The notes under the pieces are model-generated. The model saw only the letters and a program-made list of their open reading frames with translations. It did no database searches and was not told the origin of the DNA. Positions 19,891-31,800 of a DNA stretch of 64,000 nucleotides are shown in pieces. The stretch covers positions 55,135,585 to 55,199,584 of the forward strand of contig NC_060251.1 in NCBI RefSeq assembly GCF_921293095.1, given 5' to 3'. Numbering within the stretch: position 1 is the stretch's first letter; the number at the start of each line of letters is the position of its first letter. The DNA comes from Ischnura elegans (lineage: Eukaryota; Arthropoda; Insecta; Odonata; Coenagrionidae). The position numbers were made by a program, and so were the translations under genes.

Positions 19891-22800
19891 ATGGCGCCCA
19901 AGTACACACTGAAATACTTCAACCTCCGCGGATTGGGAGAGCCCCTGCGATTCCTGTTCGCCTACGGAGGGATCGAATACGAGGACGTGAGGTTCTCCTT
20001 CGAAGAATGGCCGGCACTCAAGGGCTGTGAGTAACATTTCATTTTATTTTTTAGCCCTGTAAATGTAACCACGACGAGCGATTCCGTTCGTCTCGGCGTT
20101 CATTGAGGTTGATTGCCTCTCCGTAACTTTCCTCAATGATCCAGACGACGTAATCGTCACGTCTGGTCTGCTTGCAAGTCGCCGCATTGGTTCGACATGG
20201 CTTTGCTGTAGCAACCGCATTAGTTTCGGATAAAATAAGTTTCAATCATGATTTTTTATTGATTTAACAATGCCGTCAAATTTGGTTGGAAGAACTTTCA
20301 AAAAGACTCATTAACACGCACGAGTTTATTAGCGAATTCATGATGTATTTGGGAGAACCGGAAGGCATCGTGTGCAAAAAAAAACAAATCAGAACAGGTT
20401 CAATTTCCTGCTCATTCATTCACACAATTTGAGTGGTTGCACGGCACATTTTCGCGTTCATTCCCACGTTCATGCATTTGAACATGAACTCGTGTGCCTT
20501 CTTGCATGGTGTGACTAAGTCTTCATATTAGATCAAGAGTTTCTTTGTTTTTCCTAACTGCAGAGAAAGTCTGTTATTATTTGGACCATTCTTCAAATGG
20601 GAGAAGGCACATATTATCATAGACCGTCACACTGGGCCAAAATGTCAGTTTGAAACCAGTCAAGCCAATGCAACGAAGTATTCTTGTGTCCCTTTTGCAT
20701 GATAGATAAATATATCGTATTTCATTTTTATGCATTGCGTCTAGCATAAATAAGTTTCCGTGTCCGGAGTTTTTTCAATCAGCATTCATGAGATGGGTAG
20801 TTCAAATACGTCAACGCCAACGCCAGAAGTCAACGGCCGTGACGCCAGCGAAGTCGGCCAAGATGATTCTGAAGTGACTCCAACTCCTCTTTGAGCGTGT
20901 ACTTCGGAAAGAAACTTGGCCTTGATAAATTATTTTGTTACGTAATTTTTTTATATAATAATGTAAGCATTGCAAATGTTGAAACGAGGTTATTAACTCA
21001 ACGGTAGGCGTTCCATCGTACGCGAAGGTAATGCGGAGTTTCTCTCCACCCTCCCTTCTCTATTCATCCCTCAAGGCGAAAATGATGTTATCAATCGGTC
21101 ACCACCTCGAAATTCCGTGCCGTAGGAATGGTGGAACATTCATATGGTACATGAACAGGGGCCGTTGTTGGGGCGTCATTTGACGAATAGCGCATTTGGG
21201 CGCACTTTTCAGTTATGTTATTTTTTACTTATAAAATGGCGCAGTTACATCTATCGTCTAAAAACTGCTTAAAAGAGTGATTTGAAAGTTTCTCCACTCC
21301 AGTGGCGCAGCGAGGGGGGGGGAGTTTGGGGGATAAAATCCCCCCAGAGCTCAGAATTTTTCAAATTAAATCTATTTTACTTAATTGGATTAATGTTGCT
21401 TATAGAATAGTGTGAGGATTAATAAAATATCCTTCTTAAGGCCGTAAAAATCACTATTTTGTACCATTTATCTCAATTTTTTTCCGGCGGAAGGACTCCG
21501 CACCTCCCGCTTACCCTGGCGGGTATGCAATACCTCCAAGCCCCCCGGTATTAGTTGCGCCTAAACCCCCCCCCCCTAGCCTCAATTCCTGGCTGCGCCC
21601 CTGCTCCACTCAACTACCGCGATCCGAAAAAAGTTTACCCTTATTTCAACCCTTATTCAATTTAAAAATTTCTCATTTCATACTTAATATCAATGATAAG
21701 TATATAACCTAATCTGCATATCATACACACATGTGCATGGAAAATAATTTGAAGAATGTTGCGTTTTCAATATTTTTGCAGCCAACCAAATTTTCGATCT
21801 GTAATCGAAAAAGTATGATAAGCCTTAGAATCAGTTCATACTAACATAAGATCCAATCACAGGAAATTATAAAGCAGATATAAACAAATTCCAAAATAAA
21901 AGCATTTTTATGAGAACATAATGAAATGATTACTTAAAATTTTGAAGCGCGTCTGAAATTTTCCTGGATATTCTTCGTTTATTACCATGTATGCATTTGA
22001 AAATCAGATGATGGAACGTGGTGTGACTCACCTTATCTGTTTGGAAGGCCCCGAACGCATGCTACATGTATGCTGTATAATGAAATTGAAGTTTTCGTTA
22101 AACTATTAAATGCTTTTTTTGATGGAACCTTGAGGACAGGAGCGTCAAATTTGGGGGAGGGTCATGACATGGGTCTGGGGAGTATGGAATACCCCCCGGT
22201 ACAGGGGGGGTTTTTACATTAAGGAGTGCTACTTTGCTCTATGATAAATACCACTCAAACTTCTCTTACGTTTGGACTTGTAGCCATCCATTTGCGTATG
22301 CCTTTGCAAAGTTCCAAAACTATTAAAGTAATAACAATTAAATATTTTTGTATAAAATTAACCCCTGTGACTCCCCCCTGATTCCGTCCCAGTGTGAGGG
22401 AAACCCAACCGTTTAGTTGGCTAGCATGGTGCAGCGGAAGCGAAATGCTGTGGCGACCAAATTAGAGACACGACGCGACCCTCCCCTTAACCTCTTTGTG
22501 ACGACGGCAAGCGACATTGAGGGGGAAAGGGAGACGACCGCGCCGCCAAGCTCATCTTAGCCCCTAAATTTCATTGCCAATGTCATCTGCCATTTACCCC
22601 CCGCGCTATGAATTAAATACAGGGCTCGGCTAACATAAGAGAGCGCATCACTTCGGCTCGACTGCTCATTTATAGAGGCGCATTAACTAGTTTAAAACTT
22701 GCCTTACCATCTTCAGGGTTCATGGAGTAAACTCCGTTAAACATTTTCCTAAGCGCGAAATGTGAACTTTCAACCTCTGTTTATTCAATGAAGTAATTCT

Positions 22801-25800
22801 TTCCCTGCGAATCAATTGCGTGAAGTCTTATCGGTATTTCCAACTGTATATATCCAACGTATTGTAATGTTCTCTTTTACTTCTCGTTTCAAATAAACAC
22901 ATCTACCGGGTAATTACTCACGAATAAAAATCGGGAGCGAAGACACGTACCATTACTTTACAAATCTAATTACACACAAATTATTGACACGATAGGGTAG
23001 TTTCCTTCATCAAAGAAAACGAAAGGCATTGATTGCGATTGGTTACCCACCATTAGTGTATTCATAATACATAAATTATTAGGTTTTATAAATCCCAGTG
23101 TAGACGAAAGTTTTATGGTCAATTTTAACCTCATTTGAAAAAGGCCAGATTGGCGCCCATGCGATGCCACTCCACGTGACGTCACAGGGACCTAGTTTCT
23201 ATACGAATAGATAGGAGTTTTACATCGTCTGAGATTACCAATGCATGCATGAGCACAGCGCTCAGGGAAACATGTCTTAACAATCACCTATTAAAACTGC
23301 CTATGGTCGGAAAGTTTCCTTCGTTTGATAAGGTATTTATAATCCTTATTTAAGCCAAGCGCTACCTGCTAGCAGAGTACTCTGCTACCTGATAGCATCC
23401 TGCGTCGTATCAGCGCTCAAAGCCTCACCCAAGGTCACCTCACTTGGCGGCGGCGGGAACCAGATCGACGTCACACGGAGTTTTCCCGGCATTCATACTT
23501 TGCCGTCGCGTTTTCGCGCGCTTGAAAATTTTCACTTTTCATTTAATCGCGAAAAATAGATATCGCCTTTAAAAAATCTAAAAGCGTGAAATACGTACTC
23601 CAGGAGTAATAATCTTTTGATTTAGGCGATAAAAAAATAATAGGAAACCACCCTATTGCTAAGTATTCTGAAAGAACTTCGGGAGCGACGACGCTTACGA
23701 ACGAACGCCACTATTTATATTAAATGACTCCCTTTTTTGTTTATTTTCGCGTCGTCAACTAGAATTCTATTCCATTATTATTTAATTCCCATTGTTTTTC
23801 TCTCGTTGCCATGGAGAATTATTATTAGGTCTTGGCGGTGGTAAGGGGTACACTAAGGGGTACCCCTTTCCATGAAATTCTTTTCGTCAAGGCGTTCCCC
23901 CATCCAAGTGAATGCCCCCACCTCCTACACCCGAAAAAATTCAAGGTGCGGACTTATCAACTGGAATTGACAGGGGGATAATTATTATCGCTGGTACCCG
24001 TCATGGGTGATTCGTTGGTTTTATGTCATTTTTTCGGGTCTTCTTTTAGGTTGTGCCAATGATATTTTTTATTTGACTTTTAATTTTAATTTTACTGTGA
24101 CATATGCTAGTAGGATATAACTGTGGATAAAATGAGTTCCTCCTAGGTGGGTGGTTATTCCAGCGCACTGCATTAAATTAATCCTATTAAGAGCAAATCG
24201 AAACAGTTATCATAGCAGTGCCGGATCAAAGGAGCTCTGGGCCACCTACCAAGCATAAGTCTTCCGCCAATATAGAGGTAAATCTCACATAATCGGAAAA
24301 ATAGAAAAAGCATCATGGATGAGTGGAATCGAAGTGAAGCTGGGTTGTTTTTTGATTAGCATGCAGTCACCAACATTGACGCTGATAAATAGAAAACTGA
24401 GTTAATACTTGCATTTTCTGTTATTACGTTACAAATTGCAACACCTTGAGCCTCATTGCATTTATTTTTTCCAGCAATGAATGTGAACATTTTCCTCTTT
24501 TATGCGGGAAGTTGTGAATTACCACATCCGAGTTTGTTTCTAAAATATATCACAAGTTTTCTAATAAATGGAAAGGTAATAACAAGCTCCTTGTGTGTTC
24601 GAGTTCGAGAATGGGCTCGAATTGTCTCAAGAAGTCACATATACATCGTTCGATCGGCCTTATTGCCTTTTGTTTTCATTTTTCTCACGATTTACTTATT
24701 TGGAACATAAGTTACCATCATGAAATTTTTAGTATGGCAGTCCAACACCGGAATAGCATTATTTTATAGATTCACCGGTACTTCAAGTATGAAAATTTTG
24801 CCGCTTATTGTGAGAAGATATGCGTCCTGAAAATTTTGAAGAGAAATCCCTGAGTGATAAGCAAGTAATCTATCAGGAAATGACAATTCGGTCTAGCGGG
24901 AGTGAGCTTCCTTGAAAATAATTTAAACCAATTAATGTATTCCACACTAGACCACTTAGTGTGCTTACAACCAGTCATGGAAACAATCGATAAGGCATTT
25001 CGGTCATTTGTGGCTAAGAGTACGTCATTGTTAGTCATAAAAATTTGGGGCCATTAAAACTTTCTATAAAAATTCCCTGGTTGACGAAAGGAAACATCTA
25101 GGTATACGTTTCCAGCAACGCCAAATATGAAAGTGAATTATATTGGTTTCGCATCAAGGTACTGGTGCGTGGGTTTTTGGCTTCCGAAAATACGAAGCCT
25201 ATATCGACAGGATGTGAGTCATTAGGTTTCCTTTCGAGCGTCCAGCACGTGCTTTGGTAAAAATTACATTGGACGTTATCTGTCGTACCAAACACTCAAG
25301 TCTTCGAATGACGCCAGTTGGACTATCCCGATTGTTTTCCTGGCGCGCTTTCTTTTTTACACCTTTTTTTCTTAAGCTGCGTTTACACTGACAATTAGCA
25401 ACGTGTTATATACACAAGTTACATATAACATGTTTTACGAAAAAGTGACAAATCCGTGAAGAATGTTGCATAAAAAATTGTGTTATGAAACAAAAATTCT
25501 TGTTGTACAAGAAGTTTTTGACCGCTTCTTGCGGGAAACACGAATTTTTATTGTATAACAAATTATAACACGTGAAATATTAAGGTGCGTTTACTCAGAG
25601 TAACATGTTACTTATAACATGTTTTACGAAGCGGGGAACCAAAAACTTGTTGTATAACACGAAATTTTGTTTTATACCACGGATTTGTAACTTTTTCGTA
25701 AGACATAATACATGTAACTTATTTATGTAACATATTACTCGGTGTAAACGCCGTTCTAACTTGCTTCGTCAGTCTGTTTGTCTGTTTCATCAATGGAATC

Positions 25801-28800
25801 TTGTAATTGATTGTTTGCTCGTTTCCTTTTGTTGGATCGGCTTGAAATGTCACGACTCGCTTGGTTCCGAGGGCAATACAATATTCAATAATCAGAAATT
25901 TGAAATTTTGTTCCATTGTGCCCTAATTAATTATCCAAATATGGAATATTTTTTTAATTTTCTCAATGTATAGCGTTAGTTATATTTTTGTAGAAATTTC
26001 TTTAACAGCTCTAGAAGCGATTACATGGTTCACCTCTAAAAAATAGAAAATATAAATAAAAAATTTAAAAACCAAACTTTTTCCAAAAACAGTATGAAAT
26101 GCTCTAAAAAGAAAAAAATAATCTTTTCGTCACTCGGAGAATTAAACATGGGTGCAGATTACGATACACATTGATATTGCTTGCCTATCCTTACTCACGT
26201 ATCAGGCTCTTCTGTACTCATCTATAATAAACCTTATCAGCACCCACGCTTTGTTCTCCAAATTATGGAAAGCTCACTTGTTTTACTCAGTACATTTTAC
26301 TCCGTTTTCGGAAAAAATTATCTTTTTTATTTCATTTTCAATTTTACTACACTACCGTGAAGAAATCAAGAATCCTCTTCGTGGAAGTCACACCGACGCG
26401 GACTGATTACGGGCCTCTCAACGACGATTCTAACAATCTTATTGCATTCCTTATTTCAAACTTTCAGTGTGAATAAACATCACTTTTAAAACGCAAACGG
26501 AAGTGCATTGCCCAAACAATACCAGTTAAATTAGTAGGCAAAAGTAATATCGCATGATATGTATCAAAGTTTGATTAATTGACCCACTTACAGATTATGC
26601 AGTCAACCAGATGAAACCATTATATTTACGAGGGTGAAATTGGTCCAACATTCCGTCAGTTTAATATCCAAACTCAACCTTACTCCTTCTCTACCCATCA
26701 CTTAGTATGGACTTCGATTTAAAAATTAATATAATTTGAGAAAGGGTAATTTATGTTATAAACATATAGTTGTAGTATTTGGGAGCCAATAACCTGTGAG
26801 GACTTATATTTCCTCGCTGCCATTGAATCTATACTGTAGGTCCGAATGGGAATGGCCACTACAGTTCCTTTTTTAAGTTCTCCACACCTATAGTGAAGGC
26901 TGTTCTGGTGCTCAATCGGGTTATCTCCTACATGGCTGCCGACGTTTCGGGATACGATTCATACTCCATCCTCAAGGCTGAGTGAGTAATTGGAACGGAT
27001 CATTTAGCACTGGAGATGGAGTACGACACGTACCACTATACGTCGACAGCAGTGGAGATTACTCGGTGGAGCCCCAGAACAGCCTTCACTAATACCAGCA
27101 TACTTCGGGAAAGCATCAGATCTTATTTCTGTAAACTCAGCTTGACGAAGGAGGAGTGATTCTGAATGAGGACGTCGCAATGCTGAAGCGGCATACTGTG
27201 TTTGGTCGCAAAATACTCCATATATAACTATCTTGACCGTTATAAAACATAAATGTGTTAATTTCCCACCGATCAGACTGATTGTCGACGAGTTGACTTA
27301 TGTTAGTCCATAGATAGTAATAATTTAAACAGCTGTAGCAATTTTCCAGACTTTTTTATTCTTACTCGACCGGTCTCAATGCGTACGCATCATTTTTAAG
27401 AGCTGTCTTTAATATCGAATGAACGCCAAAATGCACCGGATAACCACCCAATTTTTGCGAATTCATGAGGCAGCAAGGGCGTACCCAGGATCAAAACTAG
27501 GGGGGCGGGGGGAAGCCATGGTCGTTCAAGTTATAGGTAAGGTTTAAGCATGGAAAAGGTGAATGAAATCAACATTTTAAGGAAACTGTAACAGATCTTT
27601 GTTAGTTTTTAAAATTATTTGCTTGAAAAAATCTTATTTTCCTTGAAGACATTTGCTATAACGCCCATGTGAGACAGCTCTTGAAAATGATGCGTAAGCA
27701 TTGAAACCGGTCGAGTAAGATTTTAAAAAGTGTGGAAAATTACGACAGCTGTTTCAAATACTACTGTTTCTCACCCGATCATTGGTAGTAGTAGTGGGTG
27801 CGCGAGCAAGTTTTTTGAAAGCTTCACGGAGGATATAATTAAGTTTTTATCAATCGTGAAGGCTTTAAGCTCTGTTCTCAAGCTTATACAGGTTATTCCT
27901 ACGACTTATGTACGAGGTGTTATAAGTTATTTAGGGACAATTTTGCATTATTTATGGTCTTATCAACAACTATGCACCAACTATTGGCTATTTTTCATTC
28001 TTTTGGTGAACGCCCATTGTGTTAGGCAAATAGGACCTTAGAATGACTTGAGATCTAGTGCAAATAGTATGCAATGATGTAGGGGTTAATATTATTTCTA
28101 TTCTCTTTCAGCAATGCCGTACGGGAAAGCCCCAGTAATCGAAACAGACGGAGAGGTTTTACACCAAACAATGGCCATGGGACGCTACTTGGCTAGACAG
28201 CTGAAGCTAACAGGAGGTGACGACTGGGAAGCCATGCTGTGTGATATGGCCATCGATACCGTCACAGACTTCAGACTGCGTAAGTACTCTGCATAAGCAA
28301 TCTAAAACCATCTCTTAAGGCCTGTCCACACAGTACGTTATCCCGCACGAGTTCGTCTGAAGGACATTTTACATGGGGCACAGAACTGCGCAGGTTGGAA
28401 CTGCATTTATTTCTAAGAGGAACTTGCATGGGTCGTAGATTGCTCTAAAAACTATTTTGAATAAGTCAAATGGATACATTAGCTCGCAAAAATACCTTCA
28501 GTTTCTCCATTCAACATCAAAAGAAATTAAAAAATTGCATTTAAAATCGAGAAAAATTTCTCTGAGCCGACCACTGCGCGAAGACACCCGAGCGTTGCCG
28601 AGGCCAGGCGTGACGTCATAGGTGCCTAAACAACCGTAGGGAGTAGGGAAATACGCTGAGCGCATGGTGTAAAAATTGTTTTGAGGGAGTATTTAGCCGC
28701 TCATCGTCACTTTATTTTGTTCTGTTATTCTTGGGCAAGTTTTCCTATTGCTGTTGTGCCTAGATTATTACTTGGGATATTAATAATGCGGCATCGGGAT

Positions 28801-31800
28801 GATGAAGTACAAGCGTTTCACATCGTGTGTTTTGGTTATCAGAAAAATGGATGATAACGTTGCCACTCGTTCGAATAGTACACCTGAAATTCATCTACGT
28901 CTACATAATACCCCGCAAGCCGCCTAAAAGGCGTGTGGCATGGGGTGTTAGGACACCAGCCTTTTTTTAGGACACCAAAAATTGATGCCACGACCCTCAT
29001 GGAATTTGTTAAGACAAATTATTGCTATACGTCGGCGGCAAATCGAGTTGTAAAAGAAACTTGTAATACTGGAGGATAACGATCGTAAGCTGTGCTGTTG
29101 ACATTAGAGTAAGCTGGCCTGTTGAATTTGGCAACGCCGGATTGACGGAGAAGGTAGTCCTATCCGTCCTACGGTACGAATTCACAGCAAAGCAGTCTGC
29201 ACACAATCCACATGTGAGATCGCGAATCGGTTCCGCTGCCAACACACACACAAGCTACAACCTATTTCAATAATATAGGTAAATCCATAAACAATATACT
29301 AGCATATACCATAATAATATACTGGGAAATAGGCAAATACTCTTATCAAAAACTGGATGTCACTATCACATTCTTATATTCATCACGTACAACTTACAAT
29401 AACAGAACTCGTTATGATGAATACAACTATTTATTCACTGATCTAAACCCTTAAATTATCCCACACAAGTGACACAGGTGACATTTCTCACTACTATTCG
29501 TTGAAATAATGGGATAACAAACTTCACACAGAGTTTTTATTTCAATAGCGTGATCGTGAAATGTCACATCTACGGTGAACAACGGAGATTAGCACGCCAC
29601 TGACAATTTTTACACTACCGTTAGACATTTATCGATAGCGTAATAGCACTTTTTACAATTCAATCACGATGGAACACTGATAACTCTTGGCCGATATTTT
29701 TCAACCTTGTCAAACTTTGTGCATTACAACCACTGGCACTGTGATTATTAGCAGTAGCTTAACGGGAGATGTCACGTTGAAAATAACAGTATTTTGGCAC
29801 AAAAATGTTCCTAGATGTCTCCAATCAGCGAGCAAAAGTTGCATTGACTGGAATTCACCCCATAATACAAGCACAGACAGTCCTAAACGACGAATTCTCC
29901 GGTACCTACGAATAAACGGATGAAGTTATTGTATATAAAAGCTAAGCGGACATTAGTAAACATCAAAATCGTTCTAATTACATACTAAAATAAATGATAT
30001 GCCGTCGATAACATCAACTTAAAATTAACGTATCCCCCTTCCAATAGCCGTGGCTCAGACTCCTACAACGATGTTATTTAGGTATTATCAAATTTTTGGT
30101 TTAACTGCTGCAGTTTTATATTTTATGCCCTTACTCAGATATTAATATTATAAATAATGCAAAATACGATGGCTTCCAAGCCTCTATAGTCGGATATTTA
30201 TCTTTAAATATAAAATAATCAACACATCTAACAAACGAAGCTCTCACAACTACTGGCAACTATTACAAACAATCACAACAATAGCTTCGCGTGATGTTTA
30301 GGCACCTTTGACGTCATCGAGGCTTCGTCGGCAGTGGCTTGGGGGGTGAGGGAGTTTTTCCCGCGCTTTAAAATTCGTTATATTTATCATTAAATATCTC
30401 GCGAAGGAAAACTCAGATTTACATGCGGTTTTCTTTGTTGTATTCAGAAAATAATTTTCTGTCCGCCTATGAAATAAAAAAAATTCATGCAAGTTCCCCA
30501 TTACGCGAATGCATGAACGAAATTAGAACGGGGCTATTTTGCCATCTCCACACATTCTCGCATGTGTTCTAGCGATTCACCGCTTTACACGACGCAATTT
30601 TGACTGGGCCTACGTACACACGTCGGTTTGTGTAAGTACTTACGTGCCCCGTGTAAAACGGCCTTGAATGTATGTACGAGTAAATGAACGCCAAAATGCA
30701 CCGGGTAACCACTCATCTTTTGCGAATTCATGGATATGGAAATTAAAACCTGTTCTAATTTGATTCATGCATTTGTTCATGTTCCGATTCGGTCCTCCAA
30801 AATTGTCCATGCAATCAGGTATTAACTCGTGCATTTTAATGTATTGTGTGAACAAGCCTTCAGATGTTAAATTTGATCAAAGCCCCCTGTACGATGAGAG
30901 GAATCATAATGAGAGAAGACAAACATTTTTAACAAAATATAAATTTCGCGTTCATGTTTCATTTTTATGTCACTAGCTAATTTAGACGGAATAGAGAGAA
31001 AAACAAGACCTCTTATAGGTTAGCCAAACGTCTGGATTAAACCGGACATCTCTTGCTTTTTTATTATAAGCGAAAATATAACCGGTATTTTTCGGAAAGC
31101 CAATTTGTCCGGATTTTCTGCTTTTCTAATTGTAAATTGAACCAAATGCTGAAAACGGGACACATATAAATATCTGACACCACTAATATTTACTTTGTCT
31201 TTGAATGAAAAAAAAAGCAAATTTAACCTAATTTGGCTCTTCGTAAAACGCGAAATGATGCATTCGTGCGTATCATTCATTATTTCTTGTCAGCTACTTT
31301 TGATAAAATGATGCAATGGATACTTTTTCCTGATTTACTTAGAATAACTCTTGAAAAGGGTATAGAAACTTAATGGCTGAATTTTTGTTCACTCCATCCT
31401 ATGGTAAATTAATATTCACTGTGAGATGATATGCATAAGATATTTCTGTTTTTTTTACTTTTCATTGTCATTGTTTTCTAAATTTTAGAGTAATTTATTT
31501 TTTATATGGTCCTAATATCTGTACATAAATTTTGTACCTTAAACGTCATGATTTTCACTGAACTTACACTAGGTGACATTTAGTCATACCTAACGCATCA
31601 CAGCATTTTCCCACATTCCCAACTTGTCTACCCACCCATATTTGTGTAATTTTTCTTGAATCTATAACTTGTAACTTATAAAAAATCAAAAATTTCACTT
31701 CAGAGATCGTGGGGTACCACTACGAGAAAGATGAGAGCCTGAAGGCCCAAAAGAAGGAAGTGCTCTTCAATGAAACCATTCCCTACTATTTGGAGAAATT

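Noticed and set aside
19374-19922. 182-residue minus-strand open frame
   Set aside because: It is antisense to the GST copy 1 leader and exon 1 and has no recognisable domain. The GC-richer sequence keeps it open by chance.
27730-28041. 103-residue open frame just before GST copy 1 exon 2
   Set aside because: It begins inside the foldback arm, has no domain and is intronic.
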